Assembly (NCBI GenBank): GCA_026168455.1 | Contig: CM047426.1 | Coordinates: 45,030,307-45,094,306, forward strand | Length of the DNA stretch: 64,000 bases | Reading direction: 5' to 3' | Source: Theocolax elegans | Taxonomy: Eukaryota > Arthropoda > Insecta > Hymenoptera > Cerocephalidae | Shown here: piece by piece, positions 1 through 9,635 of the stretch | Position numbering within the stretch: position 1 is the stretch's first letter | Layout: every line of letters starts with the position of its first letter | Program-made: the position numbers and the translations under genes | Notes under the pieces: model-generated | What the model was told of the DNA's origin: nothing | The model's database searches: none | What the model saw: only the letters and a program-made list of their open reading frames with translations

Positions 1-218
1 CTCCACTAAGGCTTATGCGTATAGCATCTACAGAAAGGAAATTTTATTTTACCCGTACCAAATTGCAGGAGGACTCTACCTCGCGCTTTATACTAAAATT
101 CTTTAAAAACAACCAGTTACAAGAACGTTGAAACTTAAATTTATCACAAGGTTGTATATAGTTAAATTTACAGGGTCTTGTTTCTAAGAGCCTTCAAAAT
201 GCTTTGTAAGCGCAAGTT
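1..218 (-). pseudogene. decayed 3' part of a non-LTR retrotransposon ORF2 (after the RT thumb)
   Basis: Minus-strand translation continues past the stop at 219 with short runs such as VETRTCAYKAF, as expected for the sequence that follows the thumb of an R1/Jockey-type reverse transcriptase. Stops and frame changes are frequent. The assignment rests mainly on the clear RT segment immediately upstream at 219-588, so it is tentative. Confidence 0.3.
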
Positions 219-588
219 CTAGTTTCTACGTATATTGGGGGAAAAATCTAGCAAGATCTCTAATGCGTCTGTTGGTGTTATAATCATTGAGTCTACAGTA
301 CTCCGCATAATCATTCTCTGAACTGTTATGTTTATATCTTTATCCAGAGTTTTAAGGTGCGCCTTGTAACAATCCGCGTAACATTTTGACTTTATATGTT
401 CCCCCAATTAAGCCTAGATTAAGCCTAATTACCACTCCCAGGAACTTGACATCTTTGCTCAGTTTCATTGGGGTTTTCTGTAGCTGAAGACTCACAATTG
501 GTTTGGTCTTATATCTGATTGTGCGTAACAAGATATTAATCTTACTGGGATTTACTCGAAGTTTTATCTGTTTGCACCAGTCATCCAC
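219..588 (-). pseudogene. non-LTR retrotransposon reverse transcriptase fragment (palm end and thumb)
   Basis: Two overlapping minus-strand frames together match the C-terminal reverse transcriptase of R1/Jockey-type LINEs. In 588-352, WCKQ followed by VNPSKINIL and VKFLGVV are the hallmark segments after the catalytic site. In 407-219, WGEHIKSKC-like sequence leads into PTDALEILLDFSP, the thumb motif seen in these elements as PT-ALE-LL--PP. The frames must shift into each other, and the stretch between the two motifs is shorter than usual, so there is an internal deletion. The catalytic YxDD block is not in the fragment. It is a dead 3' piece of an element related to the copies at 4.4-10.7 kb and 62.9-64 kb. 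Confidence 0.7.
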
Positions 589-613
589 GAGCTGAAGTGC
601 AAATTACACATAA

Positions 614-832
614 ATTCGAATAAACGAACATAAAAACAGTAAAAATGATGAATCAGTGGTTAGAGCAAATCAGTTGAATTATAATCATCAATTTGATTGG
701 AAACACATTACAATTTTAGATACGGAATTTAATTTTAAAAAAAGAATTATTTTAGAAATTATCTACGTTAAAAGTGATAAAAATAGTATACATAAGAAAG
801 AGGACATATATTCTTTGAATTGTCATGATTAG
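614..832 (+). pseudogene. Penelope-like element GIY-YIG endonuclease, C-terminal fragment
   Basis: An open stretch of 72 codons lies between an in-frame stop at 611-613 and a TAG at 830-832. It begins RINEHKNS and runs through NHQFDWKHITILDTE and KKRIILEIIYVK to KNSIHKKED. This order (INEHK, then H-FDW--ITILD-E, then KR---E---IK----INK) is characteristic of the C-terminal GIY-YIG endonuclease of Penelope-like retroelements and related arthropod transposon proteins. The GIY and YIG motifs themselves would lie upstream and are missing, because the minus-strand LINE fragment abuts at 588. It is a truncated relic without a start codon. Family recognition is from motif memory, not a search. Confidence 0.6.
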
Positions 833-1278
833 TCAACTGTGTTTACATTACGTACTTATTTGACACTGATTTGTACATAAATAGGTGAAAGTGATTGTAT
901 ATTAAATGTACGATGAGATTATTCTCAGATTAATAAAGTAAACTTTTATTGTGTTGATTTAATTAAAGTTTTGTATTATTAATTTTTGCTTGCGTGATTT
1001 AATAATAAAAATTATTTGTCTAAAGAGATTGACGAATTTTGCCAACGAAACATTGCACTCTACGTGATATGATTTTTTTTATTTATTTAAATCAAATAAC
1101 CGACCTGGCCCTCAAGAAATTAAAAAAATAATTCTTTCAATTTTGAATATTAACAATGGAGGGTAAAATATAAGTATTATCGTTATTAATTGTGCTATTG
1201 CGCCACTTCATATTTCTACTATCAATAACTTATATTTTATTAATTAAAATTTGTTTATTTACAACTTTTATGTTACAG
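833..1278. other. non-coding AT-rich stretch
   Basis: This holds the presumed 3' untranslated tail of the Penelope-like fragment and then AT-rich DNA. The last bases (TTTTATGTTACAG, ending at 1278) form a good splice acceptor for the exon that follows. No other gene is visible. Confidence 0.4.
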
Positions 1279-1617
1279 TTAGTTTCAAAGATTTTACTTC
1301 AGTTGCAACTGCTTATGGTTCTAAATCAAATTTCGATTTAGGCCTTACAATTTATATCGAACGACATCCTGCAGTCATATGTGTACAAAATGCACTTGAA
1401 AAAAATTTTTGTAAGATACTTTGCCAAATGGAATATGAAAAAAGTAAAAAGTCTAATTATGAACTTTGTAAGGCAGCAGATCCTAAGCAAGTTAAGTCAT
1501 CCAATGCAGAATATTACTTACTAGATTCTGGTGGTAGTATAAAGCAATCAGTTCCAGATCTTGAAGAATATAGTGTAAAGGAAATAAACAATTTCATTGG
1601 TTTATCAAAACATGCAG
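1279..1617 (+). CDS. candidate internal exon of an unrecognised protein (exon 1 of 2 visible)
   Basis: A 113-codon open stretch is bounded by a pyrimidine-rich acceptor (TTTTATGTTACAG) and a donor (GCAG|GTAATT). Both boundaries fall at the same phase (phase 1), so its 339 bp is a symmetrical exon. The product is ordinary globular sequence with balanced composition, including FDLGLTIYIERHPAV, FCKILCQMEYEKSKK, SNAEYYLLDSGG and LEEYSVKEINNFIGL. I do not recognise the family. An open frame extends a few codons upstream from a TTG at 1251, but no ATG is near, which supports an internal exon. The exon at 2437 splices on in frame. It could belong to a transposon-encoded protein rather than a host gene. 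Confidence 0.5.
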
Positions 1618-2436
1618 GTAATTTTTTTTATATATAAGATAGCTTTGGGTTTTCAGATAACATACGCCCACAAAATAAAAAAAATTTTTCGTCATTGATG
1701 CTATATTTGTATTTTTACGTGTTTCTACTTTTTTTCTAATCTCAAAAACACCACAAAATTCAAAAAATCATCAAATACACTGCTTTTTCTACGTAACCAT
1801 CCTTTTATTTTTCCTAAATCCTTCATTCCTCAATACCTTACTCCAATAACCGCATAACCCGATTACCCTATAACTCGATACACTTGTCAGCTACTAAACC
1901 CATGCAGATAGGAAATTTTGTCTCTGGAACTGACCAATCTCATAGCTTATACCACAAAATGCTTAATTGAATTGACTTATAACTCCTTAACGCCATAGCA
2001 CTATGTACTGTAAAAATCTCGACTGGGGGTTTAACTTTAAAAGCCTTTTCTCAACTTTAAAAAACTTTTTTCAGAGTTAGAAACAATTTCTTCAAGAATT
2101 ATTCTAATCTCAAAATCAGAGTATTTTCAATTTTTTCAATAGTAGCTATTTTTGATGCTACTTATCTGAATAACCTAGCAATCTTTATTATATAACATCA
2201 AATATAAGACAGCCATTACACAATTGATTTTTCCATGTAAATGTTTAAAAAATACCTTGAATTAACTACTCTCTAATGGCTTTAAAGATATTATTGACGT
2301 ATGCTTTGGTAAAAAGTATTTAAAGTCAAAGAATTGTCAAAAAGCCAAAATAATGAAAATTGTCGATTGGCATATAATTGAAATCTTAATATATTTACTA
2401 TAATAATCTTTTCTTTAACATGTAATCTACTTATAG
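1618..2436 (+). other. candidate intron between the two exons
   Basis: It starts GTAATT and ends ATCTACTTATAG, is 819 bp long, very AT-rich and full of stops in every frame. No other feature is seen. Confidence 0.4.
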
Positions 2437-2505
2437 ATCTTGTTAGTCACTATTTTGTAAGACTTTTATTTGAAGAAATTGAAAATAACATAAATTTTGA
2501 AACAG
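2437..2505 (+). CDS. candidate second exon of the unrecognised protein
   Basis: It follows an acceptor (TACTTATAG) and precedes a donor (ACAG|GTAATAG). It is 69 bp long with phase 1 at both ends, matching the donor phase of the exon at 1279-1617. The joined codon reads Asp, and the segment continues LVSHYFVRLLFEEIE and then NNINFET without a stop. A third, short terminal exon may lie at 2665-2687 (acceptor TATAATTTTAG, then seven codons and a TAG), but that is weak. Matching phase and the hydrophobic/acidic helix-like composition support real coding. Confidence 0.45.
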
Positions 2506-2689
2506 GTAATAGAAACCTTGGAGCGTTACAAGTAAAAACTAAATATTTCATCATACTGCGTCAGCTGTCAAATTGAAATACACAATTATTTATTTCATAA
2601 ATTGCCATACACATTCATATCATAAGCCTTTAAGTTTTTTAATAATCAATGTATATAATTTTAGTAGTAAAATGGATTCGAATTTAGAA

Positions 2690-4190
2690 TTCTTATTGGA
2701 AACATTGTGGAAATCTGTCATAAAATGTGGGGCTATAACCTTCCTATTTTGACTCGTATCAGCAATTGATGAACTTACTAAATTTTAAATATTTCATATT
2801 AATATTAAAATAAAATCTAGCCAGACTAAAATTAAGTTTAAACCGCACAATGCTAATACTGACGATGTGAACCACTCTAATAGATAAAATAAGTCTTTAA
2901 TCTTCTGTACCTCTCTTAAGTTGACATGAATATTTCTCTCTATTCTCTCAAGATATGGAACTAAGACTAATCTTATAATTTGTCGCTTTTTTGCTATAAT
3001 GTATCCGTATAAAAAAATTTAATAAAATTATTTTGTTTTCATTAATAAAATATTACGTCAAATACAACCAGGGTAGCAGGATACGCTCATAACTATGGAA
3101 CAAAACAAGATACGCAAAAAGAATATAGAATATTATTATATAATATTCTAGAATATTAGTATCCTAGAATATTATATTTATATATTAAATTTATCCGTAA
3201 AATTAGATATTTTCAAAAATAATTTTTTGAAAAATATATACGTTACCTTATTACTTAAGCTAATTTAGCCGGGTAGGCTCATAGCTTGACAACAAAGCAA
3301 TATACGGAAGTGAGAGTACGTTTACAATGTGCCGCTTTTATGCCGAAATTTCTCCGTGTACAAAAAGTTCGATAACATTGTTATTAAGAAATATTTGAAA
3401 AGTTATCGCCAAATGATCATATCCACTTCCATTCTAGAGTCAGAGCTATCGATACCCTAGTCAGTGTAGCAAACTGGCGTAAACAAAATAAAAGGAACAA
3501 AAGAATTATTTATTTCTGTAGTTTTGTGGTTAAGAAAAACACACTATGCATGCATGTATTTTTTCGGGTTTTTATTGCAAAAAGCCATTATGTATTTGAA
3601 GAAACAGTACAACTACGGATACAAATTCTATAAAAGATAAATGCTACATGACATGACTTTCAGTTTCAAATAATAGTCGTTCGCATAATTTCTATTTGGC
3701 TGCTACGTCAGCTTATGGTAAATAAATAGCAAAAATATATGGTATAGAAATGATAGTTATGATTTAATATTAACTTAATATAATATCTCAGTTTCATCTA
3801 CTAAAACACGCTTTTATGACTTTAATACATCTCTACATATGTATTCGTGTATTTATGAATTTGAGAACAAAATATTTCATAAATATTTGAATATAAAGTG
3901 GCATCCGTTGGCTATTTGTTGGTCAAATCTGGCTCGATGACATCGACCGTTTGACGATCGGCTGGCTATATTCTGTTAATTTTTTCACGCTTTTATCAAT
4001 GTCGTTAGTCAACAGATCGTTAACTTTTAAGCTAAGAAAAAAAAGAGCGAAAATCTAGAAATTTGAAATAGAAAACCTATATTGCTACTTTCGATATGAA
4101 TAAGAAACTTTGACTTGGTTTATACATTTTCTTTTTCCCCAAAATAGAATATGTAAATATGTAAATAGAAGCCACTTTTACAAATTTTGT
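2690..4190. other. non-coding AT-rich DNA with a diverged direct repeat
   Basis: There is no credible open frame. About 2955-3055 and 3305-3395 are diverged copies of one sequence (both contain a TGTCGCTTTT/TGCCGCTTTT core followed by CCGTRTA). The pairs GGGTAGCAGGATACGCTCATA at about 3070 and GGGTAGGCTCATA at about 3273 repeat in the same order, suggesting an old tandem duplication of roughly 200-350 bp. AT palindromes built on GAATATTCTAG lie at 3120-3190. Confidence 0.35.
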
Positions 4191-4191
4191 A

Positions 4192-4431
4192 TTATTGCAC
4201 ATTACTTAAATGAATGTTGTTACAGTACATTACGATACAAGTGCGCAAAATAGGTGATTATCACACGAGTCGGATGTCCCTCATTCGAGCGGCAAATCCG
4301 ACTCGTATGGGAGTCACCTATGCGCACGTGTATCGTAACTATTTTTCCTAACGAACTGCGCAAAGATTTTATTTTGTGCTGACATTTGAGTGAGTGACAT
4401 AGTGAATTACTGTAATAGTGCGCCAAATAAA
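4192..4431. mobile_element. MITE-like hairpin element
   Basis: The core is an imperfect 112-bp inverted repeat: 4228-4273 (TTACGATACAAGTGCGCAAA and on) pairs with 4296-4339 across a short GC-rich loop. Outside it a second weak pair exists (TTGTTACAGTAC on the left, GAATTACTGTAATAGTGCG on the right). It interrupts the reverse transcriptase region of the minus-strand LINE, whose homology stops at about 4432, as expected for an insertion. The 68-codon minus-strand open frame across it is a by-product of the hairpin. Confidence 0.45.
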
Positions 4432-5175
4432 ACTTGGCTGCAATAGTAGTCTACTAGGGTGCGTGTCAGAAGACGATTCAATTCTGTTTGACTTTGCATG
4501 AGGGACCAAAAGTGTTCATTTCCAGCAATCACGAAAGATTTCCCTATGCAATAGTTCGTTAAATAAGTCTGCTAGAAACGGAGATAATTGTGGTTCAAGC
4601 ATTTTTATCATTTTCTGAATTTGTCTGAAGACAGACTTGTCCTTTTGAATTTGTTATATGCAGCATTCCTATTCTTGATGATTAACCTAATCTCATGTGT
4701 GATCCAAGGTTTAAACGAGAGCTTGACAACAAGGAGTCTTTTGTATGCCAGAGAATCGAAAGTGGAAAGAATTGAATTGTAAAGATGAAAGATGATATTA
4801 GTCAGGTGGTAAGAAGGATCGCTAGGAAAGGTTGATAACTGGTGTTTGAGGTCAAACGAAAAGTGAGTAGTGATGGCTGAGGAGGAGTGGTTATAAGAAA
4901 AAGATTAAGAATGAGTCATGTTTTGCTGGCCGAGCCTTGCAAAATTATTTACCGGTGAGGGTGAAGTAAGATGAATAGTAGTAGGATAGTAAAGTAGAAG
5001 CTGAGCGATGGCTGAATACCAGTGGATATGAATAATGAGCCTAGATCATGGAGGTTGAGGGGGTATTGATGGCAGACTAGTAGGATTGAGTGAAAGTTCA
5101 ATAGCATCACGTCTAGTAGCAAAAGACACGATGAATTTGGAGTAGTTATAATAAAAAATAGAATCACACATCATG
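4432..5175 (-). pseudogene. non-LTR retrotransposon ORF2: endonuclease end, linker and N-terminal RT (decayed)
   Basis: Read on the minus strand after the endonuclease block, the translation gives IELSLNPTSLPSIPPQPP (end of the endonuclease), then KPWITHEIRL followed by KNRNAAYNKFKRT (the linker typical of R1/Jockey elements). It then gives PFLADLFNELL, then REIFRDCWK, TLLVPHAKS and SSSDTHPSRLL, which is the start of the reverse transcriptase (usually F-DCWK-----PL-K------D-RPI-LL). Stops and frame changes are scattered throughout. The palm is missing downstream, where the hairpin element at 4192-4431 begins. Order and orientation match the endonuclease and ORF1 pieces further right. Confidence 0.65.
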
Positions 5176-5181
5176 AACAGA

Positions 5182-5560
5182 TCAAGTCATACGTAAAAAA
5201 CCCCAGTCAATGTTGTTGCGTGATGGGTTGACTGGCTTCGAAGGAACGAGCGTAAGAACGAGTGCTGATACATTTGCACGCATTATGATAGCAGCACTGT
5301 GGGCGTTTTTCATGTCGATGTTGAAGTCACCTGTGACTACAACATGATCATGTAAATGAATATCGTTTGAGCGGGTATCACAGACACAAGTTGGATAGGC
5401 AGCTGAAGGTCTCCGATAAATGACGGCTAATAACAGTGAAATGCAGTTTCCCGACTGCTGCAGAGTTAGAAACTTAGTAGAATTTGAAAAAGTAGAGTCT
5501 GTCAAATACATAATTTGGAAGGTTCACTATATGAGGAGTGACGGTCGAAAAGAAAATACT
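5182..5560 (-). pseudogene. non-LTR retrotransposon APE-type endonuclease, main part
   Basis: The 109-codon open frame 5511-5182 carries VIYRRPSAAYP and VVVTGDFNIDM, the apurinic-endonuclease motifs (Y-RP and GDFN-D) of non-LTR retrotransposons. Upstream in the sense direction (5560-5512) the sequence still aligns by eye with the better copy at 62.9-63.6 kb (NLPNYVFDR against KLSGYVLHR). The GGGVA segment has decayed. The N-terminal part of this domain lies at 9720-9843, and the 4.1-kb insert at about 5564-9700 separates the two halves. Confidence 0.75.
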
Positions 5561-5618
5561 TACAAGGGAAGTACTGGACCTCCGGGAAACAGATCTTATC
5601 CTAACTTTGGTATTCTTT

Positions 5619-6180
5619 TATAATATAAAAATATGAAGAAAGCCAAGTTATGTCTTTCCAATGGCTACTTTTACAAAAGATATTCGATATTTAATAATAA
5701 TATCAGTAAGAATTACTTCCAATTTGATCGCTTATAACTCGGAAACAAATAAAGATGGACACTCAAACCAAAAACCAGAAGAAACTTGAATTCAAGTAGA
5801 TATGGTTTGAAAAAAAAGAAGTTTAAATCGCTCAATTTGGAGCAAAATTACGAAGAAAATAAGAAATTGAAGAAACTTTAACCAAAATTAAATATGAAAA
5901 ATTTATTGTTTCTTTTGGCCTAATAATCTTTAATTTCTTGTTTTTTTCATAACTTCACTCCAAATTTAGCGATTTAAACTTCTTTTTTTTCAAACCATAT
6001 CTACTTGAATTCAAGTTTCTTCTGGTTTTTGGTTTGAGTGCCTATCTTTATTTGTTTCCGAGTTATAAGCGAGCAAATTGGAAGTAATTCTTACTGATAT
6101 TATTAATAAATATCGAATAACTTTTGTAAAAGTAGTCATTGGAAAGACATAACTTGGCTTCCTTTATATTTTTATATTTG
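5619..6180. mobile_element. foldback element with about 250-bp arms
   Basis: 5623-5870 and 5932-6180 are near-perfect inverted copies. Landmarks occur in mirror image, for example CCAAGTTATGTCTTTCCAAT at the outside, TCAGTAAGAATTACTTCCAA in the middle and GAATTCAAGTAGATATGG near the centre. The loop is only about 60 bp. There is no open frame. The right end passes directly into the first 421-bp unit, so the array is attached to this element. Confidence 0.75.
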
Positions 6181-6217
6181 TAACAATGAGACTCATTTGC
6201 TACAAATTAAAAAAGGA

Positions 6218-6289
6218 ACGGGCGTCGGGTCTTGAACCCGAGCCCCTTCGGATCCGAAGGCGTTCACGCTACCACTGCGCTACGCCCGC
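6218..6289 (-). tRNA. tRNA-like gene, unit 1 (tRNA-derived, anticodon arm non-canonical)
   Basis: The 72-nt minus-strand sequence starts GCGGGCGTAGC and ends GACGCCCGT. The acceptor stem pairs seven positions (one G-T at the end). The D arm carries AGTGGTA (box A, TAGCGCAGTGGTAGCG), and the T arm GGGTTCAAGACCC is a good box B. A run of six T follows two bases downstream of the end, a normal Pol III terminator. The anticodon region is odd. Canonical positions would give a TCG (Arg) anticodon on an unpaired stem, whereas the bases actually fold as CCTTC/GAAGG around a six-base loop. It is therefore likely a tRNA-derived transcript or SINE head rather than a decoding tRNA. Confidence 0.6.
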
Positions 6290-6638
6290 AATGGTCGTAG
6301 CGCTTCTTATCGCTCTTATATGTTACCGAACACGCGCCACCTAGCGTGTCGGTATAGCTGAAATCTATGACAAGTGGATTAAATCCACCTTGTCACATTC
6401 CCCCCCACCTAAACGTCGAGTGTCTTCCAGACCTCATCGTCTGTAAAGACATCGAGACGCATTGTAAGGCTGAGGAGGAGGCACAGGACTTGCTGCTTGC
6501 TTGCACTGCTATGCTTTTTGCTTTTTGCTTTGCTGCGGGAAAGGTTTAAAATTGCTTTTTGGGGACTATTTACATGTGGGTTTTTATCGTTGGGCGCCAT
6601 GTAACAATGAGACTCATTTGCTACAAATTAAAAAAGGA

Positions 6639-6710
6639 ACGGGCGTCGGGTCTTGAACCCGAGCCCCTTCGGATCCGAAGGCGTTCACGCTACCACTGCG
6701 CTACGCCCGC
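6639..6710 (-). tRNA. tRNA-like gene, unit 2
   Basis: Same 72-nt sequence as unit 1, with box A, box B and the downstream T run intact. Confidence 0.6.
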
Positions 6711-7059
6711 AATTGGTCGTAGCGCTTCTTATCGCTCTTATATGTTACCGAACACGCGCCACCTAGCGTGTCGGTATAGCTGAAATCTATGACAAGTGGA
6801 TTAAATCCACCTTGTCACATTCCCCCCCACCTAAACGTCGAGTGTCTTCCAGACCTCATCGTCTGTAAAGACATCGAGACGCATTGTAAGGCTGAGGAGG
6901 AGGCACAGGACTTGCTGCTTGCTTGCACTGCTATGCTTTTTGCTTTTTGCTTTGCTGCGGGAAAGGTTAAAATTGCTTTTTGGGGACTATTTACATGTGG
7001 GTTTTTATCGTTGGGCGCCATGTAACAATGAGACTCATTTGCTACAAATTAAAAAAGGA

Positions 7060-7131
7060 ACGGGCGTCGGGTCTTGAACCCGAGCCCCTTCGGATCCGAA
7101 GGCGTTCACGCTACCACTGCGCTACGCCCGC
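7060..7131 (-). tRNA. tRNA-like gene, unit 3
   Basis: Identical to unit 2 by eye. Confidence 0.6.
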
Positions 7132-7480
7132 AATTGGTCGTAGCGCTTCTTATCGCTCTTATATGTTACCGAACACGCGCCACCTAGCGTGTCGGTATAG
7201 CTGAAATCTATGACAAGTGGATTAAATCCACCTTGTCACATTCCCCCCCACCTAAACGTCGAGTGTCTTCCAGACCTCATCGTCTGTAAAGACATCGAGA
7301 CGCATTGTAAGGCTGAGGAGGAGGCACAGGACTTGCTGCTTGCTTGCACTGCTATGCTTTTTGCTTTTTGCTTTGCTGCGGGAAAGGTTAAAATTGCTTT
7401 TTGGGGACTATTTACATGTGGGTTTTTATCGTTGGGCGCCATGTAACAATGAGACTCATTTGCTACAAATTAAAAAAGGA

Positions 7481-7552
7481 ACGGGCGTCGGGTCTTGAAC
7501 CCGAGCCCCTTCGGATCCGAAGGCGTTCACGCTACCACTGCGCTACGCCCGC
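7481..7552 (-). tRNA. tRNA-like gene, unit 4
   Basis: Identical to unit 2 by eye. Confidence 0.6.
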
Positions 7553-7901
7553 AATTGGTCGTAGCGCTTCTTATCGCTCTTATATGTTACCGAACACGCG
7601 CCACCTAGCGTGTCGGTATAGCTGAAATCTATGACAAGTGGATTAAATCCACCTTGTCACATTCCCCCCCACCTAAACGTCGAGTGTCTTCCAGACCTCA
7701 TCGTCTGTAAAGACATCGAGACGCATTGTAAGGCTGAGGAGGAGGCACAGGACTTGCTGCTTGCTTGCACTGCTATGCTTTTTGCTTTTTGCTTTGCTGC
7801 GGGAAAGGTTAAAATTGCTTTTTGGGGACTATTTACATGTGGGTTTTTATCGTTGGGCGCCATGTAACAATGAGACTCATTTGCTACAAATTAAAAAAGG
7901 A

Positions 7902-7973
7902 ACGGGCGTCGGGTCTTGAACCCGAGCCCCTTCGGATCCGAAGGCGTTCACGCTACCACTGCGCTACGCCCGC
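7902..7973 (-). tRNA. tRNA-like gene, unit 5
   Basis: Identical to unit 2 by eye. Confidence 0.6.
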
Positions 7974-8322
7974 AATTGGTCGTAGCGCTTCTTATCGCTC
8001 TTATATGTTACCGAACACGCGCCACCTAGCGTGTCGGTATAGCTGAAATCTATGACAAGTGGATTAAATCCACCTTGTCACATTCCCCCCCACCTAAACG
8101 TCGAGTGTCTTCCAGACCTCATCGTCTGTAAAGACATCGAGACGCATTGTAAGGCTGAGGAGGAGGCACAGGACTTGCTGCTTGCTTGCACTGCTATGCT
8201 TTTTGCTTTTTGCTTTGCTGCGGGAAAGGTTAAAATTGCTTTTTGGGGACTATTTACATGTGGGTTTTTATCGTTGGGCGCCATGTAACAATGAGACTCA
8301 TTTGCTACAAATTAAAAAAGGA

Positions 8323-8394
8323 ACGGGCGTCGGGTCTTGAACCCGAGCCCCTTCGGATCCGAAGGCGTTCACGCTACCACTGCGCTACGCCCGC
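8323..8394 (-). tRNA. tRNA-like gene, unit 6
   Basis: Identical to unit 2 by eye. Confidence 0.6.
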
Positions 8395-8743
8395 AATTGG
8401 TCGTAGCGCTTCTTATCGCTCTTATATGTTACCGAACACGCGCCACCTAGCGTGTCGGTATAGCTGAAATCTATGACAAGTGGATTAAATCCACCTTGTC
8501 ACATTCCCCCCCACCTAAACGTCGAGTGTCTTCCAGACCTCATCGTCTGTAAAGACATCGAGACGCATTGTAAGGCTGAGGAGGAGGCACAGGACTTGCT
8601 GCTTGCTTGCACTGCTATGCTTTTTGCTTTTTGCTTTGCTGCGGGAAAGGTTAAAATTGCTTTTTGGGGACTATTTACATGTGGGTTTTTATCGTTGGGC
8701 GCCATGTAACAATGAGACTCATTTGCTACAAATTAAAAAAGGA

Positions 8744-8815
8744 ACGGGCGTCGGGTCTTGAACCCGAGCCCCTTCGGATCCGAAGGCGTTCACGCTACCA
8801 CTGCGCTACGCCCGC
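8744..8815 (-). tRNA. tRNA-like gene, unit 7
   Basis: Identical to unit 2 by eye. Confidence 0.6.
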
Positions 8816-9164
8816 AATTGGTCGTAGCGCTTCTTATCGCTCTTATATGTTACCGAACACGCGCCACCTAGCGTGTCGGTATAGCTGAAATCTATGACAA
8901 GTGGATTAAATCCACCTTGTCACATTCCCCCCCACCTAAACGTCGAGTGTCTTCCAGACCTCATCGTCTGTAAAGACATCGAGACGCATTGTAAGGCTGA
9001 GGAGGAGGCACAGGACTTGCTGCTTGCTTGCACTGCTATGCTTTTTGCTTTTTGCTTTGCTGCGGGAAAGGTTAAAATTGCTTTTTGGGGACTATTTACA
9101 TGTGGGTTTTTATCGTTGGGCGCCATGTAACAATGAGACTCATTTGCTACAAATTAAAAAAGGA

Positions 9165-9236
9165 ACGGGCGTCGGGTCTTGAACCCGAGCCCCTTCGGAT
9201 CCGAAGGCGTTCACGCTACCACTGCGCTACGCCCGC
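9165..9236 (-). tRNA. tRNA-like gene, unit 8
   Basis: Identical to unit 2 by eye. It is the last copy with a tRNA-like segment. Confidence 0.6.
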
Positions 9237-9547
9237 AATTGGTCGTAGCGCTTCTTATCGCTCTTATATGTTACCGAACACGCGCCACCTAGCGTGTCGG
9301 TATAGCTGAAATCTATGACAAGTGGATTAAATCCACCTTGTCACATTCCCCCCCACCTAAACGTCGAGTGTCTTCCAGACCTCATCGTCTGTAAAGACAT
9401 CGAGACGCATTGTAAGGCTGAGGAGGAGGCACAGGACTTGCTGCTTGCTTGCACTGCTATGCTTTTTGCTTTTTGCTTTGCTGCGGGAAAGGTTAAAATT
9501 GCTTTTTGGGGACTATTTACATGTGGGTTTTTATCGTTGGGCGCCAT

Positions 9548-9635
9548 GTAACAATGAGACTTACCGAACACGCGCCACCTAGCGTGTCGGTATAGCTGAA
9601 ATCTATGACAAGTGGATTAAATCCACCTTGTCACA
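9548..9635. repeat. truncated ninth unit of the 421-bp array
   Basis: It starts GTAACAATGAGACT and jumps directly to TTACCGAACACGCG, losing the whole tRNA-like segment. It keeps both hairpins and ends at TTGTCACAT, where the right terminal inverted repeat of the insert begins. Confidence 0.85.

Larger units (their letters stand above)
6180..9547. repeat. tandem array, eight 421-bp units
   Basis: Units begin GTAACAATGAGACTC at 6180, 6601, 7022, 7443, 7864, 8285, 8706 and 9127. Unit 1 differs from the others by two single-base indels (CAATGG for CAATTGG; GGTTTAAA for GGTTAAA). Units 2-8 look identical by eye. Each contains, in order, a minus-strand tRNA-like gene, a hairpin (CCGAACACGC / GCGTGTCGG), a second hairpin (TGACAAGTGGATT / AATCCACCTTGTCA), and an open stretch that yields the same small plus- and minus-strand frames in each unit. 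Near-identity implies very recent amplification or gene conversion. Confidence 0.9.

Noticed and set aside
6367..9571. Repeated 68-, 74- and 78-codon frames in each 421-bp unit
   Set aside because: They overlap one another on both strands and run over the tRNA-like gene and hairpins. They are copies of one chance frame.
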